Below the pieces are notes generated by a model. It had not been told where the DNA came from. It saw only the letters and a list, made by a program, of their open reading frames with translations, and ran no database searches. 64,000 nt of DNA from Paraburkholderia rhynchosiae. GTDB taxonomy: Bacteria; Pseudomonadota; Gammaproteobacteria; Burkholderiales; Burkholderiaceae. The stretch spans positions 81,029 through 145,028 of the forward strand of contig NZ_PNXY01000019.1 of the NCBI RefSeq assembly GCF_002879865.1, given 5' to 3'. The position numbers were made by a program, and so were the translations under genes. The stretch's first letter is position 1; every line of letters starts with the position of its first letter. Positions 7,616-17,044 of the stretch are shown here, in pieces.

Positions 7616-7981
7616 TCAGTCTTCTTTCGCGCGATTGGCGTTCGCCTCGTCGATCAGACGGGACATCTCGACGGCGCGCTCGATCGTCTGGTCGTAATGG
7701 AAATGCAGCGTCGGCACCGTATGAATATGCAGGCGCTTGAACAACTGATTATGCAGATGGCCGGCCGCATGCGTGAGCGCCGCGAGCGTCTGCTGCGGGT
7801 CGCCGGTCAAGGTCGTGAAATAGACCTTCGCGTGCGCGTAGTCCGGCGTCAGCTCGACGCTCTGAATCGTGACGATGCCGATGCGCGGATCCTTGACCTC
7901 GCGTAGCAGCTCCGACAGATCGCGCTGGATCTGATCGGCGATCTGCACATTGCGATTGGGTGAAGAACGTTTTTTTGGCAT
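7616..7981 (-). CDS. rbfA: 30S ribosome-binding factor RbfA
   Basis: 121 residues, start MPKKRSSPNRN at 7981; the open frame extends to 8074 but the family starts here. It helps mature the 16S 5' end in 30S subunits. Signature stretches: ADQIQRDLSELLREVKDPRIG, VTIQSVELTPDYAHAKVYFT and LHNQLFKRLHIHTVPTLHFHYD (KH-like fold). It sits between infB and truB as in most betaproteobacteria. A hairpin with a U-rich tail precedes it, so it may be partly uncoupled from infB transcription. Confidence 0.96.
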   Translation of the reverse strand: MPKKRSSPNRNVQIADQIQRDLSELLREVKDPRIGIVTIQSVELTPDYAHAKVYFTTLTGDPQQTLAALTHAAGHLHNQLFKRLHIHTVPTLHFHYDQTIERAVEMSRLIDEANANRAKED

Positions 7982-8091
7982 GGTGTTGTGTGATCCGTTC
8001 TGACGGATGCAAAAAATGGTTCGCGGCCGCGAGGTTCGAAAAATCGCGGCATCCGCGCGGCGCAACGGCCGCAAGGGCGCGAAACGGCAGG

Positions 8092-8136
8092 CCCCAAAAA
8101 CAACGGGCGGAGCGGGCGTTGATGCCCGCTCCGCCC
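8092..8136 (-). terminator. Strong hairpin with U-tract between infB and rbfA
   Basis: Perfect 13-bp arms GGGCGGAGCGGGC (8105-8117) and GCCCGCTCCGCCC (8124-8136), 6-base loop. In minus-strand RNA the stem is followed by GUUGUUUUUGGGG, the form of an intrinsic terminator. It begins 20 bases after the infB stop, inside an operon normally read through. Confidence 0.75.
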
Positions 8137-8156
8137 CTAAAGCCGTGCCGCGTGAA

Positions 8157-11102
8157 TTACAACGTACGCGCGACCTCGGTGACCTCGAAGACTTCGAACT
8201 GATCGCCTTCGACGATGTCGTTGAAGTTCTTGATCGACATACCGCACTCGAAGCCCTGACGGACTTCCTTCACATCGTCCTTGAAGCGCTTGAGCGAATC
8301 GAGCTCGCCCGTGAAGATGACGACGTTGTTGCGCAGCACGCGCACCGACGACGAGCGCTTGACGAAACCGTCCGTGACCATACAGCCGGCCACCGCGCCG
8401 ATCTTCGGCACCTTGAAGACCTGACGCACTTCGACCGTACCCGTCACGACTTCGCGCTTCTCCGGAGCCAGCATGCCGGACATCGCGGCCTTCACCTCAT
8501 CCACTGCGTCGTAGATGATGTTGTAGTAGCGAATATCCACGCCGTTGGCTTCCGCCAGCTTGCGAGCCTGTGCGTCCGCGCGGGTGTTGAAGCCGATGAT
8601 GACCGCTTTCGAAGCCGTTGCCAGGTTGACGTCGGACTCGCTGATCCCGCCCACGGCGCCGTGCACGATCTGCACCCGCACTTCGTCGGTGGACAGCTTG
8701 AGCAGCGACTGCACCAACGCTTCCTGCGAACCTTGCACGTCGGCCTTGACGATGAGCGGCATATACGCCACTTCGCCTTCGCCCATCTGTTCCAGCATGT
8801 TCTCGAGCTTCGCGGCCTGCTGCTTGGCCAGCTTGACGTCGCGGAACTTGCCTTGACGGAACAGTGCGACTTCGCGTGCCTTACGGTCGTCCGGCATGAC
8901 GATGACTTCTTCGCCTGCTTGCGGGACTTCCGACAGACCCTGGATTTCGACCGGGATCGACGGGCCAGCGGACTTGGTCGGCTTGCCGGTTTCGTCGAGC
9001 ATGGCTCGCACACGACCGTAGGCGCTACCTGCCAGCACCACGTCGCCGCGGTTCAACGTACCCGACTGGACGAGGATCGTTGCAACCGGACCCTTACCCT
9101 TGTCGAGCTTCGCTTCGATAACGAGACCCTTGGCCGGCGCTTCGATCGGTGCCTTCAGTTCCAGCACTTCGGCCTGCAGCAACACGTTTTCGAGCAGATC
9201 GTCGATGCCCGCACCGGTCTTTGCCGACACCGACACGAACGGTGAATCGCCACCGTACTCTTCCGGCACGACGCCTTCCGCGACGAGTTCCTGCTTCACA
9301 CGGTCCGGATTCGCATCCGGCTTGTCAATCTTGTTGATCGCGACGACGAGCGGCACGCCGCCGGCCTTCGCGTGGGCGATCGCTTCCTTCGTTTGCGGCA
9401 TCACGCCGTCGTCGGCTGCCACCACCAGAATCACGATGTCCGTTGCCTTCGCACCGCGGGCACGCATGGCCGTAAAGGCCTCGTGACCCGGCGTGTCGAG
9501 GAACGTGATCACGCCGCGCGGCGTTTCGACGTGGTAAGCGCCGATGTGCTGCGTAATGCCGCCAGCTTCGCCCGCTGCGACCTTCGCGCGGCGGATGTAG
9601 TCGAGCAGCGAGGTCTTGCCGTGGTCGACGTGACCCATGACCGTGACGACCGGCGGACGCGGCAATGCTTCAGCATCCGACACTTCGCCTTCGACCAGCA
9701 TGGCTTCCGGATCGTCCAGCTTGGCCGCAACCGCGTGGTGGCCCAGTTCCTCGACGATGATCATCGCCGTTTCCTGGTCCAGCATCTGGTTGATCGTGAC
9801 CATCTGGCCGAGCTTCATCATCGACTTGATGACTTCCGACGCCTTCACCGCCATCTTGTGCGCCAGATCGGCGACAGTGATGGTTTCCGGCACGTGCACT
9901 TCACGCACGATCGGTTCGGTCGGCGCCTGGAACGTGGTGTTCTGGTCCTGATGCTTGCCGCGACCCTTCGGGCCGCCGCGCCAGCCACGGTCGACGCCGC
10001 CGCTCGTATCGCCGCGCGTCTTGATACCGCGGCGCTTGGCTGCGTCGTCCTGCCAGCCGCCCTTGCCGCCCGGCTTTTTCTTGTCGCCAGCGGACGGCGT
10101 GGTTGTGGCCGCCGGAGCCGCGGCAGCCGGCTTCCTGGCTGCGGGACGCCCCGGAGCCTCGCCAGCCGGACGCGCCGGCTTGTGCAGCGTGCCCTTGGCT
10201 TCCACGGCCTTGGCCGGCTCGGCGGGCTTCGGTGCCGGTTCCGGCGCCTTCACCTGCGCCTTGCGCGGCGTGTTCATCATTTCGCGAATCGCGCGCGCTT
10301 CGGCTTCGGCCGCCGCACGGCGCTTGGCGATTTCTTCCTGTTCGGCACGCGCTTTTTCGGCAGCCTGACGCGCAGCGTCTTCCGCCTTCTTCGCGGCTTC
10401 GCGTTGCGCCGCGCGTTCCGCTGCGGCGCGCTCGTCGTCCTGCTCGGTGCCTTTCGCGACCACCGGCTCTGCTGCCTTGGCAGGTGCCGCTTCAGCCTTG
10501 GCGACTTGCGGTGCCGTCTGCGTCTTCTCGCGAGCTGCCAGCTCGGCCGCAGCCGCTGCGCGCTTCTTCGCCGCGTCTTCTTCCGCGCGACGACGCTCGG
10601 CTTCCGCAGCCTGCTCGCGTGCCTGGCGTTCAGCCTCTTCGCGTTCGAGCTGCTCCTGGCGCGCCTTCAACTCCTGAGCCTGCTTCTCGAGCAATTCGGC
10701 TTCGTGACGAGCTTCCTCTTCACGGCGCTGGAGTTCGAGATCGTCGACCTCGGCGGCCTCGGCCACATGATTCGATGCATCTCCGCCTTCAGCGGAGGTT
10801 TCGTCGCGGCGGACGAAAGTGCGCTTCTTGCGCACCTCGACCTGAATGGTGCGAGCTTTGCCCGTCGCATCGGACTGCTTGATCTCCGACGTATGCCGTT
10901 TCGTCAGCGTGATCTTGCGCTTGTCTGCATCAGTCGAGCCGTGAGACTTGCGCAAGTGGTCGAGCAGACGCGCCTTGTCCGTTTCGGACAAGGCATCGGC
11001 TTCGCTCGCTTTTGTGACGCCTGCCGCCTGCAGCTGCTCGAGCAGCACGCCTGCAGGCATTTTCAGTTCCGCGGCAAATTGGGCTACGTTGTTACTCGCC
11101 AT
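8157..11102 (-). CDS. infB: Translation initiation factor IF-2
   Basis: 981 residues, a long betaproteobacterial IF-2. It recruits fMet-tRNA to the 30S subunit and drives subunit joining with GTP. An N-terminal IF2_N domain (about 1-55) is followed by a long charged Ala/Glu/Arg coiled-coil linker (about 110-380). A second IF2_N-like segment comes next, and then the GTPase with GHVDHGKT (G1), DTPGHEAF (G3) and NKIDKP (G4). Domains II-IV follow, with VEVRQVFKVPKIG and a C-terminal SIKNFNDIVEGDQFE. It lies downstream of nusA with a 94-base spacer. Confidence 0.98.
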   Translation of the reverse strand: MASNNVAQFAAELKMPAGVLLEQLQAAGVTKASEADALSETDKARLLDHLRKSHGSTDADKRKITLTKRHTSEIKQSDATGKARTIQVEVRKKRTFVRRDETSAEGGDASNHVAEAAEVDDLELQRREEEARHEAELLEKQAQELKARQEQLEREEAERQAREQAAEAERRRAEEDAAKKRAAAAAELAAREKTQTAPQVAKAEAAPAKAAEPVVAKGTEQDDERAAAERAAQREAAKKAEDAARQAAEKARAEQEEIAKRRAAAEAEARAIREMMNTPRKAQVKAPEPAPKPAEPAKAVEAKGTLHKPARPAGEAPGRPAARKPAAAAPAATTTPSAGDKKKPGGKGGWQDDAAKRRGIKTRGDTSGGVDRGWRGGPKGRGKHQDQNTTFQAPTEPIVREVHVPETITVADLAHKMAVKASEVIKSMMKLGQMVTINQMLDQETAMIIVEELGHHAVAAKLDDPEAMLVEGEVSDAEALPRPPVVTVMGHVDHGKTSLLDYIRRAKVAAGEAGGITQHIGAYHVETPRGVITFLDTPGHEAFTAMRARGAKATDIVILVVAADDGVMPQTKEAIAHAKAGGVPLVVAINKIDKPDANPDRVKQELVAEGVVPEEYGGDSPFVSVSAKTGAGIDDLLENVLLQAEVLELKAPIEAPAKGLVIEAKLDKGKGPVATILVQSGTLNRGDVVLAGSAYGRVRAMLDETGKPTKSAGPSIPVEIQGLSEVPQAGEEVIVMPDDRKAREVALFRQGKFRDVKLAKQQAAKLENMLEQMGEGEVAYMPLIVKADVQGSQEALVQSLLKLSTDEVRVQIVHGAVGGISESDVNLATASKAVIIGFNTRADAQARKLAEANGVDIRYYNIIYDAVDEVKAAMSGMLAPEKREVVTGTVEVRQVFKVPKIGAVAGCMVTDGFVKRSSSVRVLRNNVVIFTGELDSLKRFKDDVKEVRQGFECGMSIKNFNDIVEGDQFEVFEVTEVARTL

Positions 11103-11196
11103 TCATTCCTCTTAATGCAAGGACCGATTCCTTGCGGTTAGCATCGGGTCATGCGGCCTGACGGCCGCGTTCAATTTAGTGCGCCATGGTCATTTC

Positions 11197-12672
11197 TCAC
11201 TGGAACCAATGTTCACGTGCTTTCATGATCAACGCCTTAGCGGCATCCTCTTCCATTCCGGTCATCTCGACCAGTTCATCCACAGCCAGCTCGGCGAGTT
11301 CGTCGCGCGTCTGGATCTGATGTTCGGCCAGCTTCGCGAGCAGGTCGGCGTCCATACCGTCCAGGCTCTTCAGGTCGAGCGCTACATTTTCGACCTTTTC
11401 TTCATTCGCGATGGCCTGTGTCAACAACGCGTCGCGCGAGCGGTTACGCAGTTCGTGGACGGTGTCTTCGTCGAATGCTTCGATTTCGAGCATCTCGTTG
11501 AGCGGCACATAAGCGATCTCTTCGAGGCTCGTGAAGCCTTCGTCGATCAGGATGTCGGCGACTTCCTCGTCGACATCGAGACGCGCCATGAACAGGTCAC
11601 GCAGAACACCGCGTTCCTGATTCTGCTTTTGCGCAGATTCGTCCGGCGTCATGATGTTGATCTGCCAGCCGGTGAGTTCGCTGGCAAGACGCACGTTCTG
11701 GCCGCTGCGGCCGATCGCGACCGCCAGTTCGTTTTCGTCCACGACGACGTCCATCGAATGCTTCTCTTCGTCGACGACGATCGATTGGACGGCTGCCGGC
11801 GCGAGCGCGCCGATCACAAACTGGGCGGGATCCTCCGACCATAGCACGATGTCGACGTTTTCGCCACCAAGCTCATTGCGCACGGCCTGCACGCGCGAAC
11901 CGCGAATGCCGACGCAGGTGCCGATCGGATCAATACGCTTGTCGTAAGCGACCACGCCGATCTTCGCGCGCACGCCCGGATCGCGGGCCGCCGCCTTGAT
12001 TTCCAGCAGGCCCTGTTCGATTTCCGGCACTTCCATCTCGAACAGCTTCATCAGGAATTCGGGCGCCGTACGCGACAGTTCGATCTGCGGACCGCGCGCG
12101 GTGCGATCGACCTTTGCGATGTAGGCGCGCACGCGGTCGCCCACGCGCAGGTTTTCCTTCGGAATCAGCTGATCCCGGCGCAGCAGCGCTTCGACACGGC
12201 CGGTTTCGACGATGAAGTTGCCCTTGTCGAGGCGCTTCACCGAGCCGGTCATGATGTGCTCGCCGCGCTCGAGGAAGTCGTTCAGGATCTGCTCGCGCTC
12301 GGCGTCGCGCACCTTCTGCAGAATCACCTGCTTGGCGGCCTGCGCGCCGATACGGCCGAATTCGATGGACGGCACCGGTTCTTCAATGAATTCGTCGATC
12401 TGGATGTCCGGCTTCTGCTCACGTGCCTCGAACTGCAGGATCTCCTGATCCGGCTCCTGGAGGCCGGCTTCGTCCGGCACCACTTTCCAGCGGCGAAACG
12501 TTTCGTGCTCGCCGCTTTCACGGTCGATATGAACGCGAATATCCGCGTCTTCTTCGAAGAGTTTCTTGGAGGCCGAAGCGAGAGCCGCTTCGAGCGCGGC
12601 AAATACCACGTCTTTATCGACGTTCTTCTCGCGTGCCAGCGCATCCACCAGCATCAACACTTCGCGACTCAT
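11197..12672 (-). CDS. nusA: Transcription termination/antitermination factor NusA
   Basis: 491 residues. NusA binds RNA polymerase and modulates pausing, termination and antitermination. Order: N-terminal polymerase-binding domain (SREVLMLVDALAREKNVDKDVVFAALEAAL), S1 domain (about 135-200), two KH domains with GIRGSRVQAVRNELGGENVDIV and AIGRSGQNVRLASELTGWQI, then two acidic helix-hairpin-helix repeats (about 360-490). The start ATG overlaps the rimP stop by four bases, so the two are translationally coupled. Confidence 0.98.
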   Translation of the reverse strand: MSREVLMLVDALAREKNVDKDVVFAALEAALASASKKLFEEDADIRVHIDRESGEHETFRRWKVVPDEAGLQEPDQEILQFEAREQKPDIQIDEFIEEPVPSIEFGRIGAQAAKQVILQKVRDAEREQILNDFLERGEHIMTGSVKRLDKGNFIVETGRVEALLRRDQLIPKENLRVGDRVRAYIAKVDRTARGPQIELSRTAPEFLMKLFEMEVPEIEQGLLEIKAAARDPGVRAKIGVVAYDKRIDPIGTCVGIRGSRVQAVRNELGGENVDIVLWSEDPAQFVIGALAPAAVQSIVVDEEKHSMDVVVDENELAVAIGRSGQNVRLASELTGWQINIMTPDESAQKQNQERGVLRDLFMARLDVDEEVADILIDEGFTSLEEIAYVPLNEMLEIEAFDEDTVHELRNRSRDALLTQAIANEEKVENVALDLKSLDGMDADLLAKLAEHQIQTRDELAELAVDELVEMTGMEEDAAKALIMKAREHWFQ

Positions 12673-13127
12673 TGTTTGCGGCTCCTAAAGTCAACTTTCG
12701 GAACGAGGCGTGCTTTGTCCATGTCCGCGAGCGTGAAATCGAGCATCGCGGCGCCTTCCTTCCCTTCAAATTCCAGACCGATGGTCTCGCCTTGCGGAGC
12801 ATGCAAAATACCCCGGTACGATTTCCGTCCGTCCAATGGCTTTTTCAATGTGATTACCACCTCGCTGCCTGCGAAGCGTTCAAAATCCGCCAGTTTTTTC
12901 AGCGGACGGTCGAGCCCCGGCGACGATACTTCCAGTCGCTCATATTCGATATTTTCGACCGTCAGTACGTGCTGGAGCTGACGCGTGACTTTCTCGCAGT
13001 CTTCGATCGCGATGCCGGCCGGCTGGTCGATATAAATACACAGCATGCCGCGCCCGGTGCGCTCGAGATCGACGAGCTCGTAGCCGAGTCCCACGACCGT
13101 GGTTTCAATCAGTTCCGTCAGTTGCAC
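12669..13127 (-). CDS. rimP: Ribosome maturation factor RimP
   Basis: 152 residues. RimP is needed for 30S subunit maturation. Family stretches are present: GYELVDLERTGRGMLCIYIDQPAGIAIEDCEKVTRQLQ, then YERLEVSSPGLDRPLKK (the SSPGLDRPL signature) and a C-terminal SH3-like part (FEGKEGAAMLDFTLADMDKARLVP). It is the first gene of the nusA operon, overlapping nusA by 4 bases. Its transcript probably starts between 13127 and the terminator at 13254-13278. Confidence 0.97.
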   Translation of the reverse strand: MQLTELIETTVVGLGYELVDLERTGRGMLCIYIDQPAGIAIEDCEKVTRQLQHVLTVENIEYERLEVSSPGLDRPLKKLADFERFAGSEVVITLKKPLDGRKSYRGILHAPQGETIGLEFEGKEGAAMLDFTLADMDKARLVPKVDFRSRKQ

Positions 13128-13603
13128 AGTGCCCTCTTAGATGTTCGCGCAGCGAGCCTGCCGCTTGTTCTGCAAACAACCAATGCGGGCCGCGCGCCTG
13201 GCCGGCGCACGTTCGTGCTACCCGAGATGACGAACCACGATGAACTGAGCGGCAAAAAAAAATGGGCTAAACGCCCATCATCTTATTACCGGTGGTCGCA
13301 CCTGAGCCGCACATGAAAAGCCGCACGCCCAGCGACTTCGCGATTGTAGCCATTTTTCAGGACAAACGCAAACCGCAGAACGCCGTGCGAAGCGCATTTC
13401 CGCTTGATTTCATGGGAGTCTTTCGACGATATGGCGGCGCCTCGGACTTTTGCAAGGCGGGCAATGGAGAACCTGCCCCTACTTCCGCCCGCGCAGCTTT
13501 CGTGTGTAACGTCCCACAGTACGGTCGCCGGTCGACCGACTTATGACGGCGACCGTTGCGACTCGTTCAAGCGCGACCCGCAACGGCCCGCCATGCTTGC
13601 GCT
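13128..13603. other. Intergenic region between rluB and rimP
   Basis: 476 bases with no supported gene. It holds the terminator at 13254-13278 and presumably the promoter of the rimP-nusA-infB operon between that hairpin and 13127. I could not pick a single convincing -35/-10 pair, and no tRNA-Met precedes rimP. Confidence 0.6.
13254..13278 (-). terminator. Intrinsic terminator upstream of rimP
   Basis: In minus-strand RNA the stem AUGGGC / GCCCAU with a 5-base loop is followed by nine U residues. It lies about 325 bases after the rluB stop and about 125 bases before rimP. It ends the rluB transcript, or may act as a leader attenuator for the nusA operon if a promoter lies upstream. Confidence 0.8.
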
Positions 13604-15481
13604 TTACCGTCCGCGCGAACGGCCGCGAGGTGCGCCACCGCCACGGTTTGCGCCGCCGGCGTTGGCATTGCCGCCACCCGTGCGATTGCCGCCGCCTGAA
13701 TTCGGACGGTTGCCGCCCGGCGCACGGTTGCCGCCACCCGGATTCGGGCCGTTGCCGCCGGCGCGCTTGCCACCGCCCGCCGCGCGGTTACCGCTACCCG
13801 AAGGCGCCCGATTTCCGTCAACCTCACGGCCACCACGCGGGCCACCGACGCCGCCGCCCATGCCACCACCCGAGCCGCCCGCGCCGCGGCCAGCGCCGCG
13901 ATTGCCGTAGCCGCCGCCGAAACTGCCCCCCGCGCCCGCGCCGCCGCCAAAACCGCCGCCCGCCGCACCGCGCCGACCTTGACCGCGCGGCTGCTGCTCG
14001 AAGCGGCTGTGCGACATCAGCACCGGTTCGCGGCTGATGAACCCCATCGAGGTCTGCATCGGATCGGGTTGCTTGCGCTCGGGCGCGGAGCCGCGGCTGC
14101 CGCGCTCTTCGGTCGGCGCCTTCAGCCCTACCGACGCCATTAGCGCGCGCACCTGGTTGTCCTCGAGCTCTTCCCAACGGCCGCGCTTCAGGCCCTTCGG
14201 CAGCGAGATCGGACCATGACGCGTACGGATGAGACGGCTGACCATCAGGCCCGCGGCCTCGAACATGCGACGCACTTCGCGATTACGCCCTTCGGCGAGC
14301 GCGACGTGGTACCAATGATTGGTGCCTTCACCGCCGCCGTCGCGGATACGCAGGAAGTTCGCCGGACCGTCATCCAGCTCGACGCCGTGCAGCAGCTTCT
14401 GACGCATGCCTTCGGCCAGCTCGCCGACCACGCGCACCGCGTATTCTCGCTCGACGCTATAGCGCGGATGCATGAAGCGGTTCGCCAGATCGCCGGAGGT
14501 CGTCAGCATCAGCAGACCTTCGGTGTTGAAGTCGAGGCGGCCGACCGCGAGCCACTTGGCGGTTTTCATCGGCGGCAGCTTGTCGAATACCGACGGACGG
14601 CCTTCCGGGTCGGCGTGACTGACGATCTCGCCGGTCGGTTTGTGATACAGCAGCACGCGCGGCGGCTTGTTGGCCAGCTTGCGCTTGACCGGCTTGCCGT
14701 TGATGCGGACCTGGTCGGTCGGCATGATGCGCTGGCCAATGTGAGCCGGCTCGCCGTTCACCGACACGCGGCCGGCGACGATCAGCTCTTCCATATCGCG
14801 GCGCGAACCCATGCCGGCTTCGGCCAGCACCTTGTGCAGCTTCGGCGCGTCGTCGTCGGCGGACAGCACGCGCTTGGGCGCCGCCGGCTTGCCACGCAGC
14901 ATCGGTGCGCGCACGCCGCCGGTCGTGCTGTTGTCCGCGTCGAAAGCCGGGGACGTGACGTAGGAGAAGAGGTCGTCCTGACCCGCCTCGGCCGCTGCCG
15001 CCGGCGTTTCGCCACCGCGGCGGTTCTGACGCGGACCGGCTGCGCGCGGCTGACGCTCGCGCTGGCCTTCACGAGCAGCGCCTTCACGAGGCGCGCCCTC
15101 GCGTGGGGCGCCCTCGCGAGGGCCGTCCTCGCGCTTCGCGCCGCGCGCATTGCGTCGCGGCCCTTGGCCCTTCGCGCCCGCCTCCTTACGCGGCATGCGC
15201 ACTTGCGCCACCACTTCGCCGTCCGGCGGAGCCTCGGCCACGACCGGCGCGAGAGCGCCTTCCGCGGCCTTCGTCTTGGCGCCGGCGCGGCGGCGGGCAA
15301 TCAGGCTGCGCGGTCCGCGACGCAGACCGCGGCGCGGACGGTCTTCGCCGTCTGCTTCCGTGGTCTGCGCCGGGCGCTCGCCCTCGCCTGATGACGCTTG
15401 CGTGGTGCGCGTTTCGTCAGCGCGCGCCGACGGCACGGCGCGCTCGGATTCGGACGAATCGGTGTCGTGGGTATGTGTCAA
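13604..15481 (-). CDS. rluB: 23S rRNA pseudouridine(2605) synthase RluB, extended
   Basis: 625 residues, about twice the usual RluB core. The core (about 215-465) has an S4 domain (KLHKVLAEAGMGSRRDMEELI) and the catalytic Asp in AVGRLDFNTEGLLMLT, with GRNREVRRMFEA. It modifies U2605 in helix 93 of 23S rRNA. The N-terminal extension (1-210) is acidic then Arg-rich and contains repeated EGAPR units. The C-terminal 130 residues are almost only Gly, Asn, Arg, Ala and Ser (GGG-N-R type repeats), like RGG RNA-binding tails. It follows scpB by 63 bases. Confidence 0.95.
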   Translation of the reverse strand: MTHTHDTDSSESERAVPSARADETRTTQASSGEGERPAQTTEADGEDRPRRGLRRGPRSLIARRRAGAKTKAAEGALAPVVAEAPPDGEVVAQVRMPRKEAGAKGQGPRRNARGAKREDGPREGAPREGAPREGAAREGQRERQPRAAGPRQNRRGGETPAAAAEAGQDDLFSYVTSPAFDADNSTTGGVRAPMLRGKPAAPKRVLSADDDAPKLHKVLAEAGMGSRRDMEELIVAGRVSVNGEPAHIGQRIMPTDQVRINGKPVKRKLANKPPRVLLYHKPTGEIVSHADPEGRPSVFDKLPPMKTAKWLAVGRLDFNTEGLLMLTTSGDLANRFMHPRYSVEREYAVRVVGELAEGMRQKLLHGVELDDGPANFLRIRDGGGEGTNHWYHVALAEGRNREVRRMFEAAGLMVSRLIRTRHGPISLPKGLKRGRWEELEDNQVRALMASVGLKAPTEERGSRGSAPERKQPDPMQTSMGFISREPVLMSHSRFEQQPRGQGRRGAAGGGFGGGAGAGGSFGGGYGNRGAGRGAGGSGGGMGGGVGGPRGGREVDGNRAPSGSGNRAAGGGKRAGGNGPNPGGGNRAPGGNRPNSGGGNRTGGGNANAGGANRGGGAPRGRSRGR

Positions 15482-15544
15482 AACAACCTCAAAATGTCAG
15501 GTCGCGCGCGCCCGTTGCGGGCGCGGCAAAAAAGTTCGGTTACG

Positions 15545-16681
15545 TCAGGCGCTGCGCGACTCGGGTTCGTCGTCGGTCAGAATGCCTGCGTCCTGTGCGG
15601 CATCGCGGCGATCTTCCTGATCGCCGTGCGCCGCCTTGGTCGGGTTCGGCTCGGCGGCGTGCTCCGTATCGCGGAGTACGCCCGAGCCGTGCGCGGGTGT
15701 TGCCGGATCGGCCTGGGAGACCGGATCGTGATTCATTTCAGACTCGGCGGCGCCGGCCGCCGATGCAACGCTTGCCGCTTCGGTGTGTGCCTGAGCGGCC
15801 GCCTCTTCCACTTCTTCCACCTGTTCCGGCTCATTCGCCGCTTCGGCAGGCGCCTCCAGCTCGGGTGCGGCATCTACAGCAGCCTCGGGGGTGTCGACGG
15901 TCTCAGCACTACCAGCACTATCGGCGCTCTCAGCCGCCGGTTCCGCCGGTTCGAATTCCCCGCCCTCGACATGCTCCGCTGAAGGCCCTTCAGCCTGTTC
16001 GCCAGCGATTTCCGTTCCTGCCGCAACGAGCTCGCCAGTTGTGACTTCAGCGCCGATCACTTCCGGCTGTTCGGGCGCGTTTTCGTCATTCGACGCCAAC
16101 GCCTGCGCGGCCTCGACGTCGGAAAACTCGATGGCGTGCTGTCCGAGCAGATCCGCGTTCAATTGCGCCGACGGGTCCGCGAGCGGCGGCAATTCGTCCA
16201 GCGCCCGCAAGCCGAGGTCGTCTAGAAACTGCCGCGTGGTCGCGTACAGCGCCGGACGTCCAGGCACGTCGCGATGACCGATCACCTCGATCCAGCCGCG
16301 ATCCTCCAGCTGCTTCACGACCTGCGTGTTTACCGTGACACCGCGGATTTCCTCGATGTCGCCGCGCGTAACCGGTTGCCGGTATGCAATGATCGCGAGC
16401 GTTTCGAGCACCGCGCGCGAATATTTCGGCGGTTTCTCAGGATGCAAACGATCCAGATACGAACGCATCGCGGGCTTGCTTTGAAACCGCCAGCCCGACG
16501 CCAGCCCGACCAACTCCACACCGCGCCCCGACCAATCCTGTTTCAGGTCTTCGAGCAGAGTCCTAACGGTGTCCGCCGACACGCCGTCGGCAAAGAGCTT
16601 GCGCAAATCGCCGAGCTTTAACGGCTCCTGCGCGCAGATCAAGGCTGTCTCGAGGACGATCTTCGCCTCTTGGGTATTCAT
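15545..16681 (-). CDS. scpB: Segregation and condensation protein ScpB
   Basis: 378 residues. ScpB pairs with ScpA and Smc in the bacterial condensin. The first 180 residues hold the two winged helices (AKIVLETALICAQEPLKLGDLRKLF, PPKYSRAVLETLAIIAYRQPVTRGDIEEIRGV, QLEDRGWIEVIGHRDVPGRPALYATT). The last 190 residues are a Glu/Ala-rich, low-complexity acidic extension not found in short ScpBs. scpA is not next to it in this window. It is upstream of rluB, a common pairing in proteobacteria. Confidence 0.95.
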   Translation of the reverse strand: MNTQEAKIVLETALICAQEPLKLGDLRKLFADGVSADTVRTLLEDLKQDWSGRGVELVGLASGWRFQSKPAMRSYLDRLHPEKPPKYSRAVLETLAIIAYRQPVTRGDIEEIRGVTVNTQVVKQLEDRGWIEVIGHRDVPGRPALYATTRQFLDDLGLRALDELPPLADPSAQLNADLLGQHAIEFSDVEAAQALASNDENAPEQPEVIGAEVTTGELVAAGTEIAGEQAEGPSAEHVEGGEFEPAEPAAESADSAGSAETVDTPEAAVDAAPELEAPAEAANEPEQVEEVEEAAAQAHTEAASVASAAGAAESEMNHDPVSQADPATPAHGSGVLRDTEHAAEPNPTKAAHGDQEDRRDAAQDAGILTDDEPESRSA

Positions 16682-17044
16682 GCAGCTAGGTCAGACCCTG
16701 TGGTCAAAGAACCGGATCAAACAGACGATGTGGAACTGAAGACGCGCTCGCCCGATTCTGATCGGTCATATTGATGGGAGCACGCACCGGGGGGAGGCGA
16801 AACAGACTATCGAGCCAAACCCAGCCGGACGGAGCAGCGATATTCCGGACAGGAATCGCGTGACTGAGCGCCATATTACGCAAAAACAACCGGTGCGTAA
16901 AGCCGAACCCCCGGACAAAATGCTCGACGCATCGGCGTGTAGGACTTGAATCGACGCGCTGCTACAAATGCATGTGCATCTGTCACAACATTTCCCTTCA
17001 CGCAGATTTCCGTCACGTTCCCCCAACGCTTCGTCCGTAGGCAG
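16682..17044. other. Intergenic region, no gene seen
   Basis: 363 bases between the aminotransferase stop and the scpB start. Short open stretches on the minus strand (for example 16704-16889) have no start context or family resemblance. It presumably carries the scpB promoter. No strong hairpin or repeat was noticed. Confidence 0.5.

Noticed and set aside
8007..9245. 412-residue plus-strand frame across the rbfA-infB junction
   Set aside because: His/Arg-rich shadow frame that crosses a terminator-like hairpin and has no recognisable domain.
9372..11141. 589-residue open frame on the plus strand opposite infB
   Set aside because: It mirrors the Ala/Glu/Arg-rich infB coding strand, is His/Arg/Leu-biased, has no family resemblance, and infB is certain.
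14216..15391. 391-residue open frame opposite rluB
   Set aside because: High GC keeps the antisense frame open; composition is that of a shadow frame and there is no ribosome site.
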